Made by a program: the position numbers and the translations under genes. Positions 22,890-33,201 of a DNA stretch of 64,000 bases are shown here, piece by piece. The notes below the pieces were generated by a model. It saw only the letters and a list, made by a program, of their open reading frames with translations, was not told the origin of the DNA and searched no databases. The DNA lies in contig QJPP01007248.1 in assembly GCA_003996215.1 (NCBI GenBank), positions 620,001 to 684,000 of the forward strand. The letters run 5' to 3'. The stretch comes from Jaltomata sinuosa (taxonomy: Eukaryota; Streptophyta; Magnoliopsida; Solanales; Solanaceae). Position 1 is the first letter of the stretch. Each line of letters starts with the position of its first letter.

Positions 22890-25308
22890 TGTCACACTCC
22901 GAGGTTACCCCCTAGACGTAACACGGGACTTGAGACCACAAGTGCCCCAAGCTAACCCTTGGTCATAGCATTCTCAAGCATAACAAAGATAAGCGAAAAC
23001 ATAATATGGAAACCCAATAAGGAAATATCAATAAGGGTCTAAGGTCCACATAACATACAATATCAAAAAGGGAAACTCGAATACAGACTATGTCTGAAAG
23101 CCTCTAGTCATAACATAAGAGTTGCTAGGAAAAGACCCTAGCTAACTCGGAGTATAGAAGTAAAGCTAACATAAGGAAAACCATAACTAGTCCTCGCACT
23201 ATGAGGACTCACCAAAGCTAGACGTGAGTGGCTAGGAACTCTAGCCACAAAGCTGTGAAGGGACACCTGAATCTGCATTATCAAAGGATGCAGCGCAATA
23301 TGCGTTAGTACTATGGAATGTACTAAGTATGTGGGATATGCATAGGTCATGATAAAAAATATACTTGGAAGCCTGTTTAAAACTGAGATCATGCATAACT
23401 TGTGGTAAAATATGCTTAAATCATCCGTGAAGCTAAAATCATGTGGTAATAGTAAAATCTGTAATGTAATGAATCAGTGCAATATCATAAGCTAAAAACA
23501 TAATCATAAGTAGTAAGTCTTAAATCTTAAAGCAAAGAATCAATACATTTTTAAAGCATAAACTGTTTCTGTGGGAGGTTCTCTAACCAACATAGACCAT
23601 GTGAGCTACATGAAATCTGATGTATCTGCCCCATCAAAAGGACCCAATATATCTTGCCAGGGTATAAAGGCATTACTTTGGCATGATCACTAAAACTGAT
23701 GCCCAACAGAGGGGACTTAAGACCTACGGGGGCATGTAGTTCTGGGACCTTTTGGGTACTCTCACCCTGTCCAACTCGGTGCTAATACTACTCCCAAAAC
23801 ATATATATAGCTCATATAATACTAGGCATATCTGATGCCAAATCTGTTTGAAAAGCATAAGAGTATATCTGATACTATGCAATTCACTTAGCTTAGGTGG
23901 TCATATCTAGATGCCATACCTTTCTTAAAACATAGGGACATATCTGATGTCCAAACTTTCTTTAAACATAGGGACATATCTGATGTCCAAACTTTCTTTA
24001 AACATGGGGACATATCTGATGTCCAAAACTGTTGAAAAAGCAAAAAGGACATATCTGATGTCATGCAATTCACAAGTCATGAATCTTAAAGCTTTGCTAG
24101 ACTATAATTCAAAATATACTTTTTTTTGCTAAATTCATACTTAAAGAATTAGTCATGCAATTTCATAAATACATAGAGGCCATGATATCTAATCATTCCA
24201 ACTTTCACTTGAAAACATGTAAATTCATAGTTTCATGCTAGAAATTAGCATTCATGCTTGGACTTTTAAATCCAATGAGAGAATCATAATCAAATCATGA
24301 GTAATCAAGAGAAAACCATGAATTTAAACATAGAAACTAATTTCATAAACTCTCCCCAATTTTAGATCAAAATTCTAATTCCATAACTTCATAATTCAAA
24401 TTAAGACTTGGGGATTTTGGGAACAAGGGTGAAAGGAACCCATTGTTAGAGACCCACATACCTTGGTGGAAGATTACCCACTTGATTGGAAAAGAATTAG
24501 AAGACTTGACTTGGAGCTTTGTAGTCTTGAGCTTGAGAGCAATTTTCCTCTTTGAGTGAAGAATGATGAACTTAAGAGGGACTTAGGGTAATATGGGTGA
24601 AAACCCTTCTAAAAGCAGTCAAAATGACATCACTTAGTACATAATAGGGTGGGAAATGACCAAAATATCCCTAGGAATTAATTGAGAAAAAGCTGGAGAT
24701 TGGTCAACTTTCAGTGACCACGACTCAGTCTACGAGTCATGGTTTGGGTGACGGTTCATCGTCTGGACTCGTAGAACTCAGGCTAAAATTTCAAGTTGTT
24801 GATTCACTTCTACGGGTCAATAGGACGGACCCGTAGAAGGAATGACCGATCGTCATTAGGAGTCATCGTCAGGGGTTCAACTGCCTCTAGGTTGAACCAC
24901 GACTTAAGACTATGGTCTCTCATTCAAATGACAAGTCGTAGACTTGACTCGTGGTTCCTGAAGAGACTTAGGAAAAAGTCATTTCTCAGAAGACTTTCCA
25001 TGAGTAGACAGGACGGACCCGTCATTTGAACGACGAGTCGTCGTTTGGATTCGTGGTCCCTGGGAACACTTAATAGTTCTCAGGTCTAGTTCCACGAGTG
25101 GAACTATGACTCGTAGAATGAACTACAGTCAGTAGAACCCACTCGTGGTTCTCAGACCAGAGGCTAAACTTGCAGGGACTAAACCACAGATCCATTCCAC
25201 GAGTTGTGGTTCAAACCACGGTCAATGATTTGGACCCGTCATTTCTGAAACATGGATTTTTCTGAGGATTTTAACTTAGATAGCTGGATATATTTCTGGG
25301 GTGTTACA
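22890..25308 (-). mobile_element. Solo LTR F2 nested in element B
   Basis: 2419 bp from TGTCACACTCC to GGGTGTTACA, flanked by perfect duplications ATAAC (22885-22889 and 25309-25313). No internal region is present, so unequal recombination between two LTRs has removed it. It contains a 36 bp tandem array, a donor-like AAG/GTATGT (minus strand, near 24460) and a U3 block of ACGAGTCGTGGTT-type words (24720-25240). It is related to 54638-56759. Confidence 0.9.
23899..24070. repeat. Tandem array, 36 bp unit, about 4.5 copies
   Basis: GGGACATATCTGATGTCC units start at 23935, 23971 and 24007, with degenerate ones before (near 23899) and after (near 24046). Each unit holds an inverted pair GACAT/ATGTC around ATCTG. 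Two short ORFs here only reflect the period being divisible by three. Confidence 0.9.
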
Positions 25309-26333
25309 ATAACACTGGATAGCTTAAAATACTGATATAATCTGAGAATGCACATAACCATGATGTAGGATATGACATTCAAATTCTGAAATTTGATCAT
25401 CTGACTGAGTTTGCCTAACAAGTATAATCTATGGAGTACTGAAAATTATAACAAGTTAGGATTCTAAATTCTGTACATGAATTATACTGATTCTCCGAGA
25501 AATATGGACTAAGCCTTATGTAATTTCATAACATCTGAATAGCAAGAGATCTCTAAGGTCTATGAACCCTAGGTTTAAGCATTCATGAAGAACTGAAGGA
25601 ATTTTGACTGAGTGATAGGGACCTAATGGGTGAAAGAAAGCCACTAGTGAAATCCCACATACCTGAATGAAGATTCTACGGTTGAACCTTTGGATTCTGA
25701 GAGAAACTTGGAAGAGAACCCTTTTTTCCTTGTTCTTGAGAGAGAGCGTTCTATTCTTGAGAGATTTGCTAAGTATGAGTGATTGGGGAGTAATGAGGGA
25801 AAAAAAAGGTTAAAACCCTTTAATTACCCCCAAAACAACTTAGAATGGGAGTTAAATTAACTGGGAAAAGATCGGACTGTCCCCACTTAAAGCTGATATT
25901 TCCTTGAGAAAGTCTCCGCCGAACGGGCTGCCCAACTGGTGTCGAACTTGCGATGGCCCATCGACCCTGGCGTCTAAAAGGGGCAGGTGGGGCTGTTCCC
26001 CTAGATGTTTTCCACGGGTGGCTTTAACGGACCATCGCCTCGGTGACTCCTGTGGCACTAGACCATCGGGGCAAAGAAGGCTGGGTCAGGGCGGCAAACC
26101 CTTTCTTACGGGCTCCCCGATGGCCCATCGGACTTTCGACGCCCATTGGGTCCCCTGTCGGATTAGAGACAGCTGGTAAGGGCTCTTGGTCGCCTCTCAC
26201 GGGCACCCTGATGGGCCGTCGGACCTCTGACGCCTGTGGGTCGGCTCGTGGGGCTTGCCTGCGATTAGATTTTTCTGAGTATTTTTCCCAAGTTCTGAGT
26301 TTTAGAAGCTGGTTTAAATTTTGGGGTGTTACA

Positions 26334-27553
26334 CCAGGCGTGGTACCCAAGCTAACTAATATGTATCCTGTACCAGGCATGGTACCCGAGCCAACCGAAT
26401 ATCACACAAGTCCAATAGTCAATAAATAAATGAACAATATCACACTTGTAAAACCAACAAGCAACAAAACCAAGTTCATTTCACATGATTGACACCTTGA
26501 CACTTAGACATTCCTAATTTTATTCCCTAAACATGCAAAGCACATACATTACTAAGCTAAAGTTACATGCACATACATTGCATTTGGAAAGACAATAACC
26601 ATCACCTACACATAACCTGGTTCATAGCCCCAACACTAAATTATTGTCTGAATACTAATTCCCAATTTGCCCCCTAGACACATATTCAATCTATACACCA
26701 ACTCTGGAACCCTTCCCTAAGGGTAAACACAGTCCAGAGAGAACACCCCTACATTGAGACCCCAAACCCTTCCTGTTTTATCCCATTCCCTTTAACCGAA
26801 TTATTCCCAATGTCCACTATAACTAACCACTTACTTATTCACAATAATTCTGGTTCCCCGAACCTACTCTACAGTTTGGTTCCCTAGGATCTAGATTCAC
26901 TCACGAATCAACAAGTATAAACAAATCCAAAATAAAAACACATCACCCCGACCCTATCATTTCCTATTCCAGCAACCATCCAGACAATACAATAATCCTC
27001 CAGACTCCATGTTCGAAGGCCCAAACATGAATTCTCTTGTTATTCTATACAATAATATACAAGGGAAATATGGGTATACAACTACTAAACTAAACCTAGC
27101 CTACCTGGACGCCAAGCATCAGCTGTATGGATCTAAATGCTAGATTTTGGCTCCATGAAGGCAATTCCTGATAGAGAACAGACCTGGAATCCATGGTTTC
27201 TCCCCTCTTTAGCTGAAGTCTCCCCTCCCCATAGCTCCCAAGCCTTGGAGCAGCCTAGGAGAGTTTTTAGAGCAACCCTTGTATGTTTTCCAATTGAGAG
27301 GGAGAAGTTTAAAATATAAAATCATGTTTCAGCTACTACCTCCATCATTCTGCTATTACGGCCGACTGACTATTACAGCGACACTACTATGGCGGTAAAA
27401 TTTCTGCTATAGAAGGGTGACTTCAGTTCAGATAAATTTTAAAATCTGAAATTTTCCATCATGTCAACCCCACTTAAATTAAAATCGTACATTAATCATT
27501 CCCAAAATCCGCAATATGGTAATTTTAGAATAACGATAGAATAGGTCATTATA
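26334..27553 (-). repeat. Solo LTR F3, right half
   Basis: Continues the LTR split at 14959, beginning with the duplicated CCAGG and ending AGGTCATTATA at 27553. The inverse start is TATAATGACCT, so the usual TG terminus has become TA. A donor-like CAG/GTAGGC (minus strand, GT at 27104-27103) and a short-repeat block (27355-27420) beside a TATAT-rich patch (27307-27325) match the promoter and leader layout of the other LTRs. The ORF 27137-27319 is not convincing. Confidence 0.8.
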
Positions 27554-27615
27554 GTTATAGTCTCTGTAATTCCTGATACTCAAGCTGGCCTTATAAATGG
27601 TAGAAAGGTTTTAGC
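27554..27615 (+). pseudogene. LINE reverse-transcriptase fragment (right half)
   Basis: After the second GTTAT copy the frame continues from the left half: PVI joins VSVIPDTQAGLINGRKVL. The QAGLINGRKVL stretch matches the QxGFxxGRxxxDN block that follows the N-terminal RT motif in plant L1 LINEs. A stop follows about 12 codons later and LINE similarity is lost. Together the halves show that F3 inserted into a pre-existing LINE. Confidence 0.7.
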
Positions 27616-29503
27616 TATAACTATTGTTGCTTGACAACCACATTTTATACACAAAAGATGTTAGTTTTATTCAAATTGGAATACTCTCTAAGAGGTCTCT
27701 TAACCTCTCAGCCTCATTATCAACCAACTCCAAACTAGCAAATTCAGATTCTATAGTTGATCTTATAGTTATGATATGCTTAGTTGATTTTCATGTTGAA
27801 GTCGCACCCCTATCAAGGGAAAAAAGTCAATCACAGATTGATTTTATCTCTTCTAAATTTGAGATCCACTTTTCATCATTGTACCCCTTTAATATAGCAA
27901 AAAAATTACTATATTTAATATAAATATTGTTTGACAATAAAAGGGTAAAAGTTATCATGAAAAGATTTTTTTTCCTTTTGATTTTATTTGAAATTATCAT
28001 ATCTAAATCCTTTTCGAATAACATGAACATGAGAAATACTACTACTCTTCAAAAAAAAATTCAAAAAATTTAATACCTTTTTTCTGTTTCAACTATAATG
28101 TTACGTTCAATCACATCAAAGGAAATTTAAAGTGGTAGATCAATGGTAGGTATTAACCTATTCATGTTTTGAAGTGTATTTCAGAGACTTAATTGAGGTC
28201 CAGTGACATCAATTGAAACCAAGAGCAGTGACGGGATGTTAGGATAATGAGCTTGTGAATAAAGGGAGTTTTCAATAGGTATGCTTGAGTAAAAGTATGT
28301 GAGAATATTAGTAGGTATGTGCATGCAGTAATTGATTTTTTTATAGGATTGAACAAGTACATCTATGGTTTGAGGTATCATATCGATGATAAAATCAGTT
28401 TTGTAGGATGATAAGGGCTACAAAGTACTTTTAATGAAAATACTTGTAATGGACTGTACATGTGGTGCATTTCAATTGGAAGAATTTTTAGTTTAGGTTC
28501 AAATGAGGCAAGGAAGACATTCAACACTTAAGATTTTCATTTTGTCACTACTTTTGTGACTGGTTTAGCTTGTATGGATAAACTTATGAGATTTTGAAAC
28601 ACTACCACAATAGACTTTTTGAAGGAATTATCAACTTATAAGGGTAAAAGTGATTGTAAATGGAATATGACATTTAGAAAATAAGAATAAGGGTATCTAT
28701 TTCGATTTGGAAGGTTAAGGGTTCATCTTCCAGAAATGAGATTTGAATTCATCATACTATGCGGATATTATCATATCTTGACCAGATAGGGTGTAAATTA
28801 GTTGAGTATGCTTAGAGAAGAAAGTCTAAAGACGTTTAGGTCAATGGTTGTGATAAGTTCCATGACGATTTTGAATTTGGTAACTAGCAAGGTTTAGAAT
28901 TCAAATGATGGACATGATAAGATCAATGGGAAAATAATGAGTGGTATACTAAAGTGTGTGATTTTATAGCATCCATAAGTGAATGGGCTATTGTTGGTCG
29001 GTAAGGAAAGTTGACTACATGATTTGGATCAGAATTCATGGTTTATGTGCTAAGGCTACATTTCTGGTAGTGGATTATGTTTGGGTGTCAATTGGTAAGA
29101 TAAGAAAGATTGAGCATGTCGGTTATAGATGACTTAGAAGAACTTGTGCATGGAAAAGAACATGGGTTGTAGTATTTATTACTTTTGGGACTATTAAAAG
29201 AATAATAAAGTGTTGCACTGAAAGATTTTGGTTTAGAATATGGGGTGATAGGCCATAGACCTAGTGTTAAAGAATTTAGAATGGTGAACGAGCTAAGGGA
29301 AGGAAAAATAGACTCATATATTGGAGAGTTGGAGGTATTTAGAATTATATGAAGTCCTAGCAACATTGCGTGATGGGTAAGATTTGAGTAATATGAATAA
29401 AGAAGACATCAGATATAGATCCTCGGTGTGGGAGCTTCATTTGAAACATCTTCATTGGATTTCAGGAGTTCAGTAGATGTTGAATGCTTTTTTGATAAAA
29501 ATG
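27616..29503. other. Unassigned, AT-rich 1.9 kb region
   Basis: No LTR terminus, polymerase motif or recognisable protein. ORFs are at most 99 codons (27624-27923 plus; 29088-29366 minus), with AT-rich, Leu/Ser/Ile/Asn-heavy composition expected by chance. It could be ancient transposon sequence or true intergenic DNA. It ends where minus-strand element C begins. Confidence 0.35.
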
Positions 29504-31918
29504 TGTCATGCCCAGAGGCTACCCCTAGATGTAACATGGTGCTTAGAGTCATAAGTGACCCCAAGCTAACCCATAGTCTGGCATATACTAAGCATTCTGA
29601 TTAAAGATAATATCTGCGCAAAAGCTAAACTGATGAACAACATAAGTCTGGGTATATAAAACTAATGATTCTGAATATAATAAATAACAATAAATCAGGA
29701 ATCTAAATTGATTGCATAAGCTGAAAAACAAATTCTATATCCGAAAGGATCTACTGAGATGAGTTGCTAGGACAAGCCCCCAGCTAACTCTACTATTTGA
29801 AAACTGAAGTAAAAGATTAAAATAAATGAAAAAAGTCTTGACCTTGAAATATGAGGACTCACCTACTGAGTTGCTAAGAAGTATGAGAAATTGAACAAGG
29901 TAGGGTCTGGATACTTAGCACCTGGACCTGCATCATGATAGGATGCAGTACAAAGTATGCGTCTGTATTTGGAATGTACTGAGCATGTGAGATATGCCAT
30001 AATTTATATATACTAGATATGATGAGATGAACTGAACATGTAAGATATACTGAACATGAAACTAAAAGATATAACCTGATGCAATGACCAAGTAGATAAA
30101 CCTGCAACTATGCAATAATGAACAGAATAACTGACTACAAGGTCATGCAATAATTGAATCTGAACTGTGGGAGGTACTATTAACCGGCATACCCCAAGCT
30201 GAGCTAACTATGGGTCCAACCTATAACCCTTGACGGGAGTGTGTTCATACCTTGCCAAGGGTAAGAACATTAGCTTGTGTAGATCTACTAAATTGATTCC
30301 CAATAGGGCTAATGTGTCAAGCCTGATCTGACGGATGATCCTTTAGAACCTATGGTGGTGCCATAGTTTTGAGACTCAGGGACTTCTACTAAAGGTCTCA
30401 GTACTAACTGATGGGTGAGCCTTCATCCCTTTGTCCGATCGGTGCTACGTTCTACTCCCAACTCAATTATAGGTATATATATAAACTAATGTACTGGACA
30501 ATTCAAAACACTGACTTTCAGATGATAAATAATGCTAAGACTGGGAGCATCAAAATCATGTAATTCTAAATAACTGAACATTTGTCTAAAAATGCATGAA
30601 ACAAACTGATCGGGTGTTTTTAACCCACCATCCTAAGAAATTAAATTAACCTAATGAATTCTAGGACCTGAACAAAATATATAATTCAAGAGCATAATTC
30701 AAAGTCATGGGTTAGATGACATACTGAGGGTTTGAGAATTCGGAGTATATAATGATGCTAGATTTCAAGAAAACATGTAATAAGATTCATACATAACAAT
30801 GGAAACTGAGATACGAAAGGTTCGTGAAGTTCAGAAACCCTAGGTCCTGAAGATTAAACTAAAAACTGGAGAACTGAGTTGACTAAGGGACTCAATGAAT
30901 GAAAGAAAACCCATTGATGAAATCCCACATAACTGTGGGCAAAACCCTTAAAGAATTTCTTGGGTTTGGAGCCTGAAGTTGGAGAATTCTTCAACTTGCT
31001 TTTGAGAAGAAAGAACGCTCTTTTTTCTCAATATTTGCTAAGTATCGGTTGAAATCTGAGGGAATTAGGGGTTTGGGTAGGTTTAGGCTTGGTAAATATG
31101 CTTAGGGTGGTTAAAACATCGTGGTTAAGCATTTTAAAAGAGTGGGAAAAGTCGAAAATACCCATGGGAATTAAATAGAAAATTGTTGAAATTTATAGAT
31201 CGGTGAACTACGGTTGGGTCGATGGGCCATGGTTCTATATGATGGACCGTTGTCTGTCCCATGGTTCTATTCCTAAATTTTGAAGGTCATCTTATTAGCT
31301 TATTCACAAGTGACATGATGGTCCGTGGATTGGAAATGATGGACCATTGTTTGAGCTGTGGTTCTTGGACCTTAATTTGAGGGTCCTCTGAAGAGTTGGA
31401 CAATGGTTGACAGGATAGATCATGGTTCTAAACTACGGTTCATAGGTCCATCTGTGATTTTAAGGAGAAAAGCTAGCACCTCTCTGATTGCCAATCCACG
31501 AGTCATAGGATGGGCCATGGTTTCAAATCGTAGTCTATGAAGTTACCCGTAGAATCAAAAGGGAATGACACTGGAGCCAAACCACGGGTAGGATCATGGG
31601 CCGTGGACAAGAACGACTTTCACTGAAGCGACCTCCAAGTAACTCCCTCAATGGACTGGTTCCTCCAAAGGACTTTCACTGAAGCGACCTCCTTGTTTCT
31701 TAACTTACGAACCGATGGTCAAGAATCTAGACTAGGACCTTGTATAGGTGAGATTATCTTTCACACCCACACTCTCCGATGGCATAACCAAGGCTAGATC
31801 ACCAATGCACTTCTTCAACAAGGATACATGGAAAACTGGTTGAATTGATTCTAAGTGTGCACGCACTTCTAACTCAAAGGCTACCTTGCCAACTCTCCTC
31901 AAAATGTTTTAGGGGCCT
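29504..31918 (-). mobile_element. Element C: truncated relative of A and B, ended by insertion of D
   Basis: Begins TGTCATGCCCAGAGG at 29504, the inverse of an A/B-type LTR 3' end. It follows the same order of landmarks (AT-rich stretch near 30000, GTGGGAGGTACTATTAACCG near 30168, donor site near 30935, U3 short repeats 31200-31600). The expected LTR edge and polypurine tract are missing, and at about 31615 the sequence jumps into the chromodomain-coding region. Element D's LTR cuts it at 31919. Confidence 0.8.
31615..31918 (-). pseudogene. pol: Chromodomain and integrase-tail fragment of element C
   Basis: On the minus strand this matches the 3' end of pol in A and B: the GPY/F-adjacent region at 31918-31840, the linker with a VxEDE-like segment and the chromodomain part at about 31740-31640. 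A 22 bp segment, GACTTTCACTGAAGCGACCT plus CC, occurs twice (31615-31636 and 31671-31692). In B it occurs once, so the first copy is filler at the deletion junction. The fragment stops at 31918 where element D starts. No continuous frame of useful length remains. Confidence 0.7.
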
Positions 31919-32148
31919 TGTAATGACCCTTTCGGTTATTTCCACGTATACGTTTTCTTTGAACCGTTAGAGCTTGTTGTAGCGGACCCAAGCCACTTAA
32001 GGCTCTTCAGGACCGGTATTTCAGTGTCGGGCCCATTTGTTTGGTCGCATTATAAGTTTTGAAGTCAAGCAAATCGACAAAAGTTATCGTAAGTTCTTTA
32101 ATAAATTTCCTGAACTTTGGGTAAAATGTCTCGGAGCTTTTCTCTCAA

Positions 32149-32157
32149 TATATAAAG
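32149..32157 (+). promoter_or_regulatory. TATA box of element D 5' LTR
   Basis: TATATAAAG at 32149-32157, preserved in the 3' LTR at 40500-40508 with the same flanks (CTCGGAGCTTTTCTC before, GAGTTA after). It is a strong plant TATA consensus and the likely U3 promoter. Transcription would start about 30 nt downstream, leaving roughly 1 kb of leader before the splice donor. Confidence 0.6.
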
Positions 32158-32799
32158 AGTTAAAAGTCCCCCGAAATACCAAATCGAAGGTCTACGAGTC
32201 TAGTTTCCTACGCATAAAACCTCACGTCTAACTGATCTCGGAGTAAAAAGTTATGACTGTTTTACCGCGGACTGTCTGGCAGAAAACGGGTTACGTACCG
32301 GGTCGCGAACCGGGTCGGGTTAAACTCGATTTAAACCTCAACTTCACGTTTTAAAATGCCATTTTAGTTCCGAAACAGTGATAAAACATAAGGGAGGATC
32401 CCGAGATAATTCTTGAGTATCAAAATCGTGCGTTGGTGAATTACGAGCCTAGGCTTAAGAATTTTATTAGCATCGCGCGTGTATTTGAAAATATTTTATT
32501 TAAAAGTTGAATTTGGTAAAAATTATATTATTATTACCTTTTCAAAATATTTTAAAGGTTTATGAAGAATATTTTGTTACGTTATAATTGTATATGTATT
32601 TATTTTATAAGGTTTTTATACATTGTAATATTTAACGGAGATAGTAAATTTAGTTATGTTAAAAGTTATTATTATAATATAGTAGGTTTTATTCGAAATA
32701 ATTTTCTATGAATTATGGTATATTTAAAAAGTTATATTTATTTTACCATGAGTTTATGCAATACCCGAGTATATACCTAACGGAGAGAATTGGTTGCCA

Positions 32800-32825
32800 C
32801 CTCCACTTCCACGTGGAAGTGGAGG
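32800..32825. promoter_or_regulatory. 26 bp perfect palindrome with central CACGTG (5' LTR of D)
   Basis: Thirteen bases, CCTCCACTTCCAC, are followed by their exact inverse complement. The centre TTCCACGTGGAA includes a G-box (CACGTG), the plant bZIP/bHLH recognition core. An identical palindrome is at 41143-41168 in the 3' LTR. The two LTRs stop matching directly after it. Confidence 0.85.
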
Positions 32826-33201
32826 CATTGTACAACAAAGTTAGGCAGCAATTAGTGTACAAATAGGTGGCATCCAATGAATGCCTTGACTTTTTGGTTA
32901 GTGGTTAGTTGATTAATTAATGTGAAAAAACATTCACTTTGTTCATAAGACATATATGTTAATCAATTGCTGCCAACATGCATAATATTGCTTTGGGATG
33001 TAATTTTGGTGCAAAATTGTCACAATATATCATTCATTTGTCACGTTAAAAGTTGATTCCAATAGGCAAGATCTTGATAATTTATTGGATCACCGGAAAG
33101 GAAATCAATTTTCTACGTCAAGTTATTCAAGCCCGAGTTTAAGTTTGATTTCATTTCGGAGCTTCTTTTCTGAGAGGTTAGAGCTTGTCGTCGGACGACA
33201 G

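Larger units (their letters stand above)
21747..25662 (-). other. Candidate leader intron of element B (now containing solo LTR F2)
   Basis: On the minus strand the donor CAG/GTATGTGGG lies at 25663/25662 in the 5' LTR. The acceptor CTTCTTCCTTTTCCAG has its AG at 21748-21747, about 72 nt before the gag start position. These are the same two sites, in the same places, as in element A. The later F2 insertion would have lengthened the intron. Inferred from consensus only. Confidence 0.4.
14960..26333 (-). mobile_element. Element B: minus-strand chromovirus relative of A, with a nested solo LTR
   Basis: Bounded by the perfect target duplication CCAGG (14955-14959 and 26334-26338). In plus coordinates the order is 3' LTR 14960-16847, polypurine tract, integrase/RT/protease/gag from about 17073 to 21690 (all minus strand), primer site 21882-21893 and 5' LTR 21898-26333. 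The 5' LTR is itself interrupted by solo LTR F2. Without the nested copy B is about 8.95 kb. Protein and LTR sequence match element A, but B keeps many codons that are stops in A. Confidence 0.92.
21898..26333 (-). repeat. 5' LTR of element B, interrupted by a solo LTR
   Basis: The left part is 21898-22889 and the right part 25309-26333. They are separated by F2 and joined by the duplicated ATAAC. Joined length is about 2.01 kb, longer than the 3' LTR because it keeps the segment at 25750-25858. Terminal bases are TGTCATTCCC (left) and GGTGTTACA (right). ORFs at 22290-22748 and 25852-26429 are LTR readings. Confidence 0.9.

Noticed and set aside
23899..24070. Possible CRISPR-like array
   Set aside because: Repeats are directly adjacent with no unique spacers, in a plant LTR.
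23888..24132. Short ORFs encoding repeated TSDMS/NIGTYLMSK peptides on the two strands
   Set aside because: The 36 bp period is divisible by three, so any open frame through it gives a repeated peptide. No start context or family support.
27827..28030. Minus-strand ORF with Lys/Asn/Ile-rich protein, considered as another pararetrovirus piece
   Set aside because: No recognisable motif. AT-rich composition alone explains it.
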